Positions 9,203-17,071 of a DNA stretch of 64,000 nt are shown piece by piece. Where the stretch lies: contig NZ_JAJITD010000019.1 of the NCBI RefSeq assembly GCF_020880815.1, positions 1-64,000 on the forward strand, read 5' to 3'. The first letter of the stretch is position 1, and each line of letters begins with the position of its first letter. The position numbers and the translations under genes were made by a program. The stretch is from Paraburkholderia sejongensis (GTDB taxonomy: Bacteria; Pseudomonadota; Gammaproteobacteria; Burkholderiales; Burkholderiaceae). The notes below the pieces were generated by a model that had not been told where the DNA came from, made no database searches, and saw only the letters and a list, made by a program, of their open reading frames with translations.

Positions 9203-9550
9203 ATGAAGCTGCTCAAATCGGATCGCCACTGGCGCCATGCGCACGATGCGCATCACGTTCATCATGTCCATCACGTCGGGTACGAGGGCAGTCACGTGAT
9301 GCTGCCGCTCGTCGGCATTTCGCTGATGGCGATTGCACTATATGTCGGCGTGCGCGATATCGACTTCTCCGAACTCGGCAAGAGCGCGCTATTCGACGTG
9401 GTGATGGTTTGCGTGGCACTCGGCATTGCCGGACTATTCGGGGCGGTCGGGGCATGGCTGCGCTCGAATGGCGACGACGGCGAAGAGGGATTCTGCTTCA
9501 TCGGCGCGTTGATCGGCACGGTGGTGTTTTATATCGCGGTGCTGACCTGA
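9203..9550 (+). CDS. Small membrane protein with His-rich N terminus, unknown function
   Basis: 115 residues. Residues ~9-35 hold about ten His in the pattern HWRHAHDAHHVHHVHHV, followed by membrane segments at ~37-53, ~63-88 and ~95-113. The ATG at 9203 follows a GGGAGG ribosome site; the longer frame from 9134 has an unlikely Arg-rich leader. Clustered His before a membrane anchor could bind Ni, Zn, Cu or Co, but this is inference. No family was recognised, and there is no metal transporter nearby. Confidence 0.75.
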   Translation: MKLLKSDRHWRHAHDAHHVHHVHHVGYEGSHVMLPLVGISLMAIALYVGVRDIDFSELGKSALFDVVMVCVALGIAGLFGAVGAWLRSNGDDGEEGFCFIGALIGTVVFYIAVLT

Positions 9551-9643
9551 CCTGACTTCACCTTACGCAACCCAAAGCGCGGTCACACGAAACGGGTCAA
9601 CACGAGGCCCGCGCCATGCAACCCGCGCCGCGAGCCCGTGCCG

Positions 9644-9671
9644 CGCGTCGCATCACGCGTCGCATCACGCG
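9644..9671. repeat. 12-bp tandem repeat
   Basis: CGCGTCGCATCA occurs twice in a row (9644-9655, 9656-9667) and is followed by CGCG, about 2.3 copies. It lies just past the 3' ends of two convergent genes. Confidence 0.8.
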
Positions 9672-9684
9672 CTTAACTCATTCA

Positions 9685-10269
9685 TCAAACAATGCGCGCC
9701 GCCTCGTCGAATGAAAAACGCGGGCTGCGCGGAAACAGCTTCGACGCATCGCCATAACCGAGGTTGATCAGGAAGTTCGACTTCACGGTCGTGCCGGCGA
9801 AGAACGCCGCATCGACCTTCTGCGCGTCGAAGCCGGACATCGGCCCGGTGTCGAGACCGAGCGCGCGGGCGGCGAGAATCAGATAACCGCCTTGCAGCGT
9901 CGAATTGCGAAACGCGGTATCGGCGATCGCGCGCTCGTTGCCGGCGAACCAGCTGCGCGCGTCCGCATGCGGAAACAGCTTCGGCAACTGCTCATAAAAC
10001 GCCATGTCCATCCCGACGATCACCGTAACCGGCGCGGCCATCGTTTTCTCGAGATTGCCGGCCGACAACGCCGGACGCAGTTTTTCCTTGCCCTCGGGCG
10101 TCTTCACGAACACGAAGCGGCCCGGGCTCGAATTGGCCGAGGTCGGGCCGAGCAGCACGAGTTCGGTGAGCTGCTTGAGCAACGCGTCGTCGACCGGTTT
10201 GTTCTGCCAGCCGTTGTGGGTGCGTGCGTCGCGAAAGAGTTGGGCAAGCGCCTGATCGGAAAGAGTCAT
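9685..10269 (-). CDS. rutE: Malonic semialdehyde reductase / nitroreductase-family protein (RutE-like)
   Basis: A 194-residue FMN-dependent nitroreductase-fold protein. The N terminus (ARTHNGWQNKPVDDALLKQL) and the sequence GPTSANSSPGRFVFVKTPEG match the RutE subgroup, which reduces malonic semialdehyde to 3-hydroxypropionate in the pyrimidine (Rut) pathway. No rutA-D,F,G genes are adjacent, so here it may act as a general semialdehyde or enal reductase. The usual length for this subgroup is ~195, so the gene is intact. The ATG at 10269 gives the N terminus expected for the family. Confidence 0.85.
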   Translation of the reverse strand: MTLSDQALAQLFRDARTHNGWQNKPVDDALLKQLTELVLLGPTSANSSPGRFVFVKTPEGKEKLRPALSAGNLEKTMAAPVTVIVGMDMAFYEQLPKLFPHADARSWFAGNERAIADTAFRNSTLQGGYLILAARALGLDTGPMSGFDAQKVDAAFFAGTTVKSNFLINLGYGDASKLFPRSPRFSFDEAARIV

Positions 10270-10419
10270 GAACGTGGTCCGTGAAAGAATGGTAAGGAAC
10301 CCCAGGAAAAACGCGGCAACGCGGAGTCGATCGACCGCGCGGCACGGCGCTTTGGCGGGCCGGCCATTGCCGCCATAATAGCCAGGGTTACTACTCGTCC
10401 GCTCGTATTGAGCATTCCG

Positions 10420-11016
10420 ATGACCGATCTATTCAACGACCTGCCGGCGCCCGACGTCGACTGGTATCCCGACTGGCTCGCGCCGGCCCCGGCCGAGCGG
10501 ATGCTCGCGCGGCTGATCGACGAGGTGCAATGGCGTCAGGACACGATGGGCACGCCCGCCGGCCGGGTCGCGCTGCCGCGTCTGACCGCGTGGCAAGGCG
10601 AGCCCGACGCGGTCTATATCTACTCGGGCATTCGCAACGTTCCCGAACCGTGGACGCCCGCTGTCGCCGAACTCAAAGCCGCCGCCGAAGCGACCAGCGG
10701 CGCGCGTTTTAACAGCGTGCTGCTCAATCGTTACCGCAGCGGCGCCGACAGCATGGGCTGGCACGCGGATCGCGAACCCGAACTCGGCCGGCAGCCGGTG
10801 ATCGCGTCGGTGAGTCTGGGCGTCGCGCGTACCTTCGACCTGCGCCACAACAAGACCGGCGTCGTGCAGTCGTTTTCGCTGAAGGGCGGCAGCTTGCTGG
10901 TGATGAAGGGCGATACCCAGGCCGAATGGCGCCATCGCGTGCCGAAACAGCCGCGCGTGAGCGGCGAGCGCATCAATCTGACGTTCCGGTGGGTCACGCC
11001 GCGTCAGCCCGGATAA
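10420..11016 (+). CDS. AlkB-like 2-oxoglutarate/Fe(II) DNA-repair dioxygenase
   Basis: 198 residues. The Fe(II)-binding triad H115-x-D117 and H172 and the 2-oxoglutarate-binding Arg pair (R184, R190 in RVSGERINLTFR) are all visible. NSVLLNRYRSGADSMGWHAD is typical of the AlkB/ALKBH2-3 group, which demethylates 1-methyladenine and 3-methylcytosine in DNA. ATG at 10420 is preferred over the in-frame TTG at 10408. It stands alone: no ada or alkA gene is next to it. Confidence 0.92.
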   Translation: MTDLFNDLPAPDVDWYPDWLAPAPAERMLARLIDEVQWRQDTMGTPAGRVALPRLTAWQGEPDAVYIYSGIRNVPEPWTPAVAELKAAAEATSGARFNSVLLNRYRSGADSMGWHADREPELGRQPVIASVSLGVARTFDLRHNKTGVVQSFSLKGGSLLVMKGDTQAEWRHRVPKQPRVSGERINLTFRWVTPRQPG

Positions 11017-11103
11017 ATCCCGACGCGTTCTCAACCGCGGTCCCCGCCGCATTCCCAAACTTTCCGACCATCAACCAGCGCACCCCCGCGCGCCATACCA
11101 AAA

Positions 11104-11132
11104 TTGATATCGACGGCGCGAATCATATGATT
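11104..11132 (+). promoter_or_regulatory. Candidate promoter with overlapping palindromic operator upstream of ytfQ
   Basis: TTGATA (11104-11109) and TATGAT (11126-11131) are 16 bp apart and resemble a sigma-70 promoter. The -10 element sits inside a perfect 12-bp palindrome, AATCATATGATT (11121-11132), a natural place for a repressor. It lies 112 bases before the ytfQ start. Confidence 0.45.
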
Positions 11133-11243
11133 GGACGGGTAACGCGTCGCACAGTACGCTACATCACGATCCACGCACCATGAGGGCCACGAGGGCTGGG
11201 CAGGTGACGGGGTCGCGACACAACAACGATTAAGGAGACAGTC

Positions 11244-12230
11244 ATGGCGAATACACGACGTGCCGCGTGCCGCGCGCTGGGCGCGCTTGCACTTTCCGCG
11301 AGTTTTGGAATGCTGACGTTGGGCGCGCCCGGCGCGCACGCCGAGGACAAACAGATCACGCTGGGTTTTGCGCAGGTCGGCGCGGAAAGCGCATGGCGCA
11401 CTGCGAATACCGAGTCGGTGAAGTCGGCGGCGGCGGACGCCAAGATCAAGCTCAAATTCTCCGATGCGCAGCAGAAACAGGAAAACCAGATCAAGGCGAT
11501 TCGCTCGTATATCGCGCAGAAGGTCGACGTGATCGCATTCTCGCCGGTGGTCGAATCGGGCTGGGAGCCGGTGCTGCGTGAAGCGAAAGCCGCCAACATT
11601 CCGGTGATCCTGACCGACCGCAACATCGACGTGAAAGATACGTCGCTGTACGTGACGATGATCGGCTCTGACTTCCTCGAAGAAGGCCGGCGCGGCGGCA
11701 AGTGGCTCGAAGATCACTACAAGAACGACAAAGGCCCGGTCAATATCGCCGAACTGCAAGGCACGGTCGGCTCGGCGCCGGCCAACGATCGCCACTCCGG
11801 TCTGATCGAAGTGATCAAAAACGATCCGAAGTTCAAGATCATCGCGTCGCAAAGCGGCGACTTCACGCTCGCCGGCGGCAAGCAGGTGATGGAAGCGTTC
11901 ATCAAGACCTACGGCAACAAGATCAACGTGGTCTACGCGCATAACGACGACATGGCGCTCGGCGCGATCCAGGCGATGGAAGAAGCCGGCATGCATCCGG
12001 GCAAGGACGTGATCGTGGTGTCGTTCGACGCGACCAAGGGCGGCTTCCAGGCGATGGCCGCGGGCAAGATGAACGTCGACGTCGAATGCAGCCCGCTGCT
12101 CGGACCGCAACTGATGTCCGCGGTCAAGGACGTGGTGGCCGGCAAGCAACTGCCGAAGCGGATCCTGACGGAAGAGACGGTATTCCCGATGAGCGTGGCC
12201 GCGCAGACTCTGCCGACGCGCAAGTACTGA
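11244..12230 (+). CDS. ytfQ: Sugar ABC transporter substrate-binding protein, YtfQ-like
   Basis: A 328-residue periplasmic binding protein with signal peptide (cleavage after PGAHA, ~residue 33). The mature part starts EDKQITLGFAQVGAESAWRT and keeps the family segments FSPVVESGWEPVLREAKAA, VILTDRNI and NVVYAHNDDMALGAIQAMEE. This is the pattern of YtfQ, the galactofuranose/galactose-binding component of E. coli YtfQRT-YjfF. GGAG (11233-11236) precedes the ATG. The ATPase and two permeases follow after a 255-base gap that contains a terminator-like hairpin, which would let this protein be made in excess. Substrate is inferred from family only. Confidence 0.92.
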   Translation: MANTRRAACRALGALALSASFGMLTLGAPGAHAEDKQITLGFAQVGAESAWRTANTESVKSAAADAKIKLKFSDAQQKQENQIKAIRSYIAQKVDVIAFSPVVESGWEPVLREAKAANIPVILTDRNIDVKDTSLYVTMIGSDFLEEGRRGGKWLEDHYKNDKGPVNIAELQGTVGSAPANDRHSGLIEVIKNDPKFKIIASQSGDFTLAGGKQVMEAFIKTYGNKINVVYAHNDDMALGAIQAMEEAGMHPGKDVIVVSFDATKGGFQAMAAGKMNVDVECSPLLGPQLMSAVKDVVAGKQLPKRILTEETVFPMSVAAQTLPTRKY

Positions 12231-12308
12231 CGCTATCGAGGCAAGCCGGAGCCCGCGCCACCGCGCGCGCGTTCCCGGCGCCGCGCACCGTTGCGACGGG
12301 CGCGTAAT

Positions 12309-12347
12309 AAACGTGCAACCGAAACGTGCAATAGAGACGTGCAACGG
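12309..12347 (+). repeat. Three 13-bp tandem repeats between ytfQ and ytfR
   Basis: AAACGTGCAACCG, AAACGTGCAATAG and AGACGTGCAACGG follow each other with an exact 13-bp period. They sit between the ytfQ stop and the hairpin at 12391. ACGTGCAA is constant in all three. Could be a multi-site binding region or a simple slippage product. Confidence 0.8.
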
Positions 12348-12390
12348 GCGTGCGGCACGAGCAGATCATAAGATTTCTCCAGTGGTGCCT

Positions 12391-12427
12391 GACCGCCCGG
12401 GCTGCTTCGGCAGCGGGCGGTCTCTTT
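12391..12427 (+). terminator. Internal terminator/attenuator between ytfQ and ytfR
   Basis: GACCGCCCG pairs with CGGGCGGTC, and CTGC pairs with GCAG around a TTCG tetraloop, with a two-base GG bulge on the left arm. TCTTTT follows. The structure lies 60 bases before ytfR inside an otherwise single transcription unit, so partial read-through would give more binding protein than transporter. Confidence 0.75.
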
Positions 12428-12485
12428 TCACGGGCCTGCCGCCGGCACCGCCGCCAAACCACGCATAGAAGATCGAGCGAGGTCC

Positions 12486-14165
12486 ATGACCCATTCCGCT
12501 TCCGAACCGAATCAGCCCGGCCAGCCTGAACGCGGCTCGCCGCGCCCAACCGGCGCGCCGGTCTCCGAGGATGCCGCCGGCACGCGCGCGCCGATCCTCG
12601 AGATGGCCGGCGTCAGCAAGACCTTTCCGGGTGTCAAGGCGCTGCAACGCGTCGACTTCCGGCTCTTTCCCGGCGAAGTCCATACCTTGATGGGCCAGAA
12701 CGGCGCCGGTAAATCGACCCTTATCAACGTGCTGACCGGCGTGTTCGCACCCGATGGCGGCACGATCCGGCTCGGCGGCGAGGAGGTCGCGTTCGCGTCG
12801 CCGCAGGAGGCCGAAGCGGCCGGCGTACGGACGCTGTACCAGGAAGTGAATCTGTGCGCGAACCTGTCGGTCGCGGAGAACATTTTCGCGGGCCGGCAGC
12901 CGCGCCGCTTCGGCGCGATCGACTGGGCCGACATCAAGCGGCGCGCGCAGGAGGCGCTCGCGCGTCTGGACGTATCGCTCGACGTGACCCGCTCGCTCGA
13001 CGCGTATCCGATCGCGGTCCAGCAGATGGTCGCGATCGCGCGGGCGCTGTCGGTCGACGCGCGCGTACTGATCCTCGACGAGCCGACCTCGAGTCTCGAC
13101 GACAGCGAGGTCGCGCAGCTGTTCAAGATCCTTCGGCATCTTAAGCAATCGGGCATTGCGATCCTGTTCGTCACACACTTTCTCGAACAGACCTACGCGA
13201 TCTCCGACCGCATCACGGTGATGCGCAACGGCGAGCGCGAAGGCGAATACCTTGCGCGCGATCTGCCGGCCGATCTGCTGGTGGCGAAGATGGTCGGCCA
13301 CGAGCGCATGAGCGCGCGTCTGCGCGAAGCGGCGCACGAAGAGCAGGCCGCCGACGAACTGCCGGACGAACTGCCGGAGCACGCAGCCGAAGCTGAAGCA
13401 ACCGAAGCAACGCAAGCAACCCACGCAGCGAGCCGTCAACCGTTCATCGAGCTGCGCGGCGTCGGCCGGCGCGGCACCTTGCAGCCGATCGATCTCGACG
13501 TGCAGCCGGGCCAGATTCTCGGCCTCGCCGGTCTGCTCGGCTCCGGCCGCACCGAAACCGCGCGGCTGCTGTTCGGCGCGGATCGCGCGGACAGCGGCAC
13601 GATCCTCGTGAACGGCAAGCCGGTGAAACTGCGCTCGCCGCACGACGCGGTGCGCCACGGCATCGGTTATTGCGCGGAAGACCGCAAGAAGGAGGGCATC
13701 GTCGCCGAACTGTCGATCCGCGAAAACATCATGCTCGCGTTGCAGGCGCGGCGCGGCTGGTGGCGCAAGATCAGCCGGCAGCGCGCGCGCGAACTGGCCG
13801 ACACGTGGATCGAGCGGCTCGGCATCAAGGCGTCCGACGCCGAGCAGCCGATCGCGCTGCTGTCCGGCGGCAACCAGCAAAAAGCGCTGCTCGCGCGCTG
13901 GCTCGCGACCGATCCGAAACTGCTGATTCTCGACGAACCGACCCGCGGCATCGACGTCGCCGCGAAGTTCGACATCATGGACCGGCTGCTCGCGCTGTGC
14001 GCGAACGGTCTGTCGATCCTGTTCATTTCGTCGGAGATCAGCGAGGTGCTGCGCGTCAGCCATCGCGTCGCGGTGCTGCGCGATCGCCGCAAGATCGCCG
14101 AGGTCGCCGGCACCGCATCGAACGAGGACAACATCTACCGCCTGATCGCAGGGAGCGGCGAATGA
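12486..14165 (+). CDS. ytfR: Sugar ABC transporter ATP-binding protein, YtfR-like (double ATPase)
   Basis: 559 residues with two ABC domains, the arrangement of monosaccharide importers (RbsA/MglA/YtfR). Domain 1 (~38-270) has Walker A GQNGAGKST (70-78) and Walker B LILDEPTSSLDD. Domain 2 (~320-555) has the degenerate Walker A GLLGSGRTE, an intact signature LSGGNQQKALLARWL and LLILDEPTRGIDV. The first ~35 residues and a linker around residues 280-318 (Glu/Ala/Thr-rich) are extra compared with typical members. The stop overlaps the next start in ATGA. Confidence 0.94.
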   Translation: MTHSASEPNQPGQPERGSPRPTGAPVSEDAAGTRAPILEMAGVSKTFPGVKALQRVDFRLFPGEVHTLMGQNGAGKSTLINVLTGVFAPDGGTIRLGGEEVAFASPQEAEAAGVRTLYQEVNLCANLSVAENIFAGRQPRRFGAIDWADIKRRAQEALARLDVSLDVTRSLDAYPIAVQQMVAIARALSVDARVLILDEPTSSLDDSEVAQLFKILRHLKQSGIAILFVTHFLEQTYAISDRITVMRNGEREGEYLARDLPADLLVAKMVGHERMSARLREAAHEEQAADELPDELPEHAAEAEATEATQATHAASRQPFIELRGVGRRGTLQPIDLDVQPGQILGLAGLLGSGRTETARLLFGADRADSGTILVNGKPVKLRSPHDAVRHGIGYCAEDRKKEGIVAELSIRENIMLALQARRGWWRKISRQRARELADTWIERLGIKASDAEQPIALLSGGNQQKALLARWLATDPKLLILDEPTRGIDVAAKFDIMDRLLALCANGLSILFISSEISEVLRVSHRVAVLRDRRKIAEVAGTASNEDNIYRLIAGSGE

Positions 14166-15205
14166 AGCTATCGAACTGGGTCGCGCGCGACGGCGCCGAA
14201 CGTCCGCTGCTGTGGCCATGCATCACGCTCGTGCTGTTGTGCGGGCTCAATCTGCTGGTCAATCCGCATTTCCTGTCGGTGCGGATGCTCGACGGCCACC
14301 TGTTCGGCGCGCCGATCGACATCCTGAATCGCGCGGCGCCGCTGGTGCTGGTCGCGATCGGCATGACGCTCGTGATCGCCACGCGCGGTATCGACATCTC
14401 GGTCGGCGCGGTGGTCGCGATCGCCGGCGCGGCGGCCGCGACGATTCTCGCGACCCAGCCGGTCGCGAGCGGCGCGCTGGTCGCGCAGGCGCTGGTGGCC
14501 GCGCTGCTCGTCGGCGTGCTGAGCGGCATGTGGAACGGGTTGCTGGTGTCGTTCGTCGGCATGCAGCCGATCATCGCGACGCTGATCCTGATGGTCGCCG
14601 GCCGCGGGATCGCGCAACTGCTGACCGCCGGCCAGATCATTCCGATCGGCGCGCCCGCGTATCTGTTCGTCGGCGGCGGCTACTGGCTCGGCGTGCCGTG
14701 CTCGGTGTGGATCGCGACGATCGCGGTGCTGGCCACCGCGGCGCTGATCGAAGGCACCGCGCTCGGGCTGTTCATTCGCGCGATCGGCGTGAATCCGGTC
14801 GCGACGCGCCTCGTCGGTCTGCGCTCGAAGGCGATCGTGTTCGCGGTGTACGCGTTCTCGGGTCTGACCGCGGCGCTGGCCGGCATCCTGATCAGCTCGA
14901 ACGTGCGCAGCGCGGACGGCAACAACGCGGGCCTGCTGCTCGAACTCGACGCGATTCTCGCGGTGACGCTCGGCGGCACGTCGCTGCTCGGCGGCCGTTT
15001 CAGCTTCGCCGGCACCGTGCTCGGCGCGCTGATCATTCAGACGCTCACGTACACGACCTATTCGATCGGCGTGCCGCCGGAAGCGACGCTGGTCGTGAAG
15101 GCGGCCGTCGTGCTGGCGGTCAGCGTGATCCAGTCGCCGGCGGCCCGCGCGCTCGCGGTGTCGTTCGGCGCATCGCTCGTCAAACATCGCGGGGTGGCAC
15201 GATGA
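14162..15205 (+). CDS. ytfT: Sugar ABC transporter permease, YtfT-like
   Basis: 347 residues with about nine membrane segments. AIGMTLVIATRGIDISVGAV is the hallmark of the RbsC/YtfT permease family, and the typical VTLGGTSLLGGRFSFAGT is near the C terminus. The start overlaps the ytfR stop by ATGA (14162-14165), and the stop overlaps the yjfF start the same way, showing tight translational coupling. With YjfF it would form the heterodimeric inner-membrane channel. Confidence 0.93.
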   Translation: MKLSNWVARDGAERPLLWPCITLVLLCGLNLLVNPHFLSVRMLDGHLFGAPIDILNRAAPLVLVAIGMTLVIATRGIDISVGAVVAIAGAAAATILATQPVASGALVAQALVAALLVGVLSGMWNGLLVSFVGMQPIIATLILMVAGRGIAQLLTAGQIIPIGAPAYLFVGGGYWLGVPCSVWIATIAVLATAALIEGTALGLFIRAIGVNPVATRLVGLRSKAIVFAVYAFSGLTAALAGILISSNVRSADGNNAGLLLELDAILAVTLGGTSLLGGRFSFAGTVLGALIIQTLTYTTYSIGVPPEATLVVKAAVVLAVSVIQSPAARALAVSFGASLVKHRGVAR

Positions 15206-16296
15206 CGCGCATTCTCGAAGCACTCGCGCGCGTGGTCGATCCGCGCACGCTGCCGATCGCGGTGACGGTCCTGCTGTTCTGCGCGCTGTTCGGTTTCGGC
15301 TCGGTGATGTACACCGGCTTCTTCTCGTGGCAGGTGCTGCTCGATCTGCTGGTCGATAACGCGTTCCTGCTGATCGTCGCGATCGGCATGACGTTCGTGA
15401 TCGTGTCGGGCGGCATCGATCTGTCGGTCGGCTCGGTGGTCGCGCTGACGACGATCGTCGAAGCGGTGCTGTCCGAGCACATGCATCTGTCGGTGTGGGT
15501 CATCATTCCGCTCGTGCTGCTGATGGGCACCGTGTTCGGCGCGGTGCAGGGCGCGCTGATTCATTTCTTCAAACTGCAGGCGTTCATCGTCACGCTGGCC
15601 GGGATGTTCTTCGCGCGCGGGCTGTGTTTTCTGATCACCACGCAGTCGATCACGATCACCGATCCGACCTTCCAGAGGATCTCGGCGTTCCGTCTGAACA
15701 TCGGCATCGGCTCGGTGTCGGCGAACGTGCTGATCGCGCTCGCGACGCTCGCGGCGGCCATCTACGTCGCGCATTTCACGCGCTTCGGGCGCAACGTCTA
15801 TGCGGTCGGCGGCAATCCGCGCTCCGCGCTGCTGATGGGGCTGCCGGTCGCGCACACGCGGATCGGCGTGTATGCGCTGAGCGGTTTTTGCTCGGCGCTC
15901 GGCGGCGCGGTATTCACGTTCTACGTGCTGTCCGGTTATGGCCTGCAAGGACAGGGGATGGAACTCGATGCGATCGCCGCGACGGTGATCGGCGGCACGC
16001 TGCTGACGGGCGGGGTCGGGTATGTGGTCGGTTCGCTGTTCGGCGTCGGCATTCTCGGCACGATCCAGACGCTGATCACGTTCGACGGCACGCTCAGTTC
16101 GTGGTGGACGCGGATCGTGATCGGCGCGCTGCTGTGCGCATTCTGTCTGCTGCAGCGCCTGATCGAGCGGCATGCGAAGTCGGTCGGCCGGCCCGGCGGG
16201 ACCGGCGCGGTGGCGAGCTCGGGGCGCGCGCATCCGCAGCACGAGAGTGCGGCGCCTGCTTCGGATACCCAGGTGTTGGGCAGGGCGCCGGGGTGA
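15202..16296 (+). CDS. yjfF: Sugar ABC transporter permease, YjfF-like
   Basis: 364 residues, the second permease. The same hallmark appears as AIGMTFVIVSGGIDLSVGSV, and AATVIGGTLLTGGVGYVVGS near the C terminus fits YjfF. It begins in the ATGA overlap with ytfT. The last ~45 residues (after LLQRLIERHAK) form a Gly/Ala/Ser-rich tail absent from the compact family core, and the coding end runs into a G-rich 11-bp tandem repeat. Confidence 0.93.
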   Translation: MTRILEALARVVDPRTLPIAVTVLLFCALFGFGSVMYTGFFSWQVLLDLLVDNAFLLIVAIGMTFVIVSGGIDLSVGSVVALTTIVEAVLSEHMHLSVWVIIPLVLLMGTVFGAVQGALIHFFKLQAFIVTLAGMFFARGLCFLITTQSITITDPTFQRISAFRLNIGIGSVSANVLIALATLAAAIYVAHFTRFGRNVYAVGGNPRSALLMGLPVAHTRIGVYALSGFCSALGGAVFTFYVLSGYGLQGQGMELDAIAATVIGGTLLTGGVGYVVGSLFGVGILGTIQTLITFDGTLSSWWTRIVIGALLCAFCLLQRLIERHAKSVGRPGGTGAVASSGRAHPQHESAAPASDTQVLGRAPG

Positions 16297-16335
16297 GGGC
16301 GGGGTAAGGGCTGGGTAAGGGCTGGGGTATGGGTG
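16291..16335 (+). repeat. 11-bp G-rich tandem repeat with G-quadruplex pattern at the yjfF 3' end
   Basis: Four units of 11 bp (16292-16302, 16303-16313, 16314-16324, 16325-16335) share the frame GGTAAGGGCTG; the middle two are identical. From 16291 on there are at least seven runs of three or more G separated by loops of one to three bases, which satisfies the usual intramolecular G-quadruplex pattern on the plus strand (and in the yjfF mRNA). The yjfF stop codon (16294-16296) is inside the first unit. Confidence 0.85.
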
Positions 16336-16375
16336 CTGCGCATGCATGCGCGGCGCTCGCGCGAACGCGTGCGCG

Positions 16376-17056
16376 TCACCCGCCCAGCAGAATGATTGCG
16401 ACCGTCAGCGCGATGCCGAGCAGCGTCATCACGAAGCCGGTCTTCAGCGCGCCGCCGCCGGTATAGCGGCCCAGCGCGAAGCCCGCGACGAACAGCATCA
16501 GCAGGGTCAGCACGCGTGAGATCACGAGCGCCGCCGTGCGATCGCCGATCAGCAGAAACGGCAGCGCCACCGGAAACGTCGCGACGACGACCAGCAGGAA
16601 CACCCCGAGCGCGCCGACGAAGTCCTCGCGGATGAAACGCGCGCGCGGCGGCAGCGTGGTTCTGGCGGCAAGACGCGCGCGAATCAGCTCGAGTTCCGCA
16701 TCGTCGACGAGCGGTTCCAGCGACGCCGGCAACGCATCGCGCAAGGTCTGCACGGCGCTCGCGCGATTCGCGTCGCGCTTCACGGCCGACGCCAGCGTCA
16801 GCCGCTGGCCGCGATCGGCCAGATTGCGCACGATGAACATCACCGCGTCCGCGAGGCCCCACGCGAGGTTGCAGCCGAGCGCGGTGAAAAACAGCTTGCG
16901 GCCGGCGTCGTCGCCGGCGCCCACCGCCTTGACCGCGCCGACGAACGTCAACGCCATGAACAGGCCGAAACACAGTTCGGTCACGCGGTCGACGGTATTG
17001 AGGACCGGCTGGCGCTTTTCGGGCAACGACTGCGGGAGCGGCGGGGCGGTAGCCAT
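16376..17056 (-). CDS. Integral membrane protein, VIT1/CCC1-like
   Basis: A 226-residue protein with about five membrane segments: ~25-45, ~55-75, ~145-170, ~175-195 and ~205-225. The pattern GLADAVMFIVRNLA early and EDFVGALGVFLLVVVATFPVALPFLL later recalls the VIT1/CCC1 family of iron/manganese transporters, but the match is from memory and partial. Soluble residues 80-140 separate two membrane parts. It is 15 bases downstream of the lytic transglycosylase gene on the same strand, so the two may be co-transcribed. Confidence 0.6.
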   Translation of the reverse strand: MATAPPLPQSLPEKRQPVLNTVDRVTELCFGLFMALTFVGAVKAVGAGDDAGRKLFFTALGCNLAWGLADAVMFIVRNLADRGQRLTLASAVKRDANRASAVQTLRDALPASLEPLVDDAELELIRARLAARTTLPPRARFIREDFVGALGVFLLVVVATFPVALPFLLIGDRTAALVISRVLTLLMLFVAGFALGRYTGGGALKTGFVMTLLGIALTVAIILLGG

Positions 17057-17071
17057 GGGAACTCCATTGTT

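Noticed and set aside
12366..14219. 617-codon open frame on the minus strand opposite ytfR
   Set aside because: It is antisense to a well-supported ABC ATPase. Composition (Arg, Ala, Gln, Asp rich, no motif) is that of a mirror frame in high-GC DNA.
15058..16347. 429-codon minus-strand frame opposite ytfT/yjfF
   Set aside because: Mirror of membrane protein genes: His/Arg/Gln-rich with no hydrophobic core or motif.
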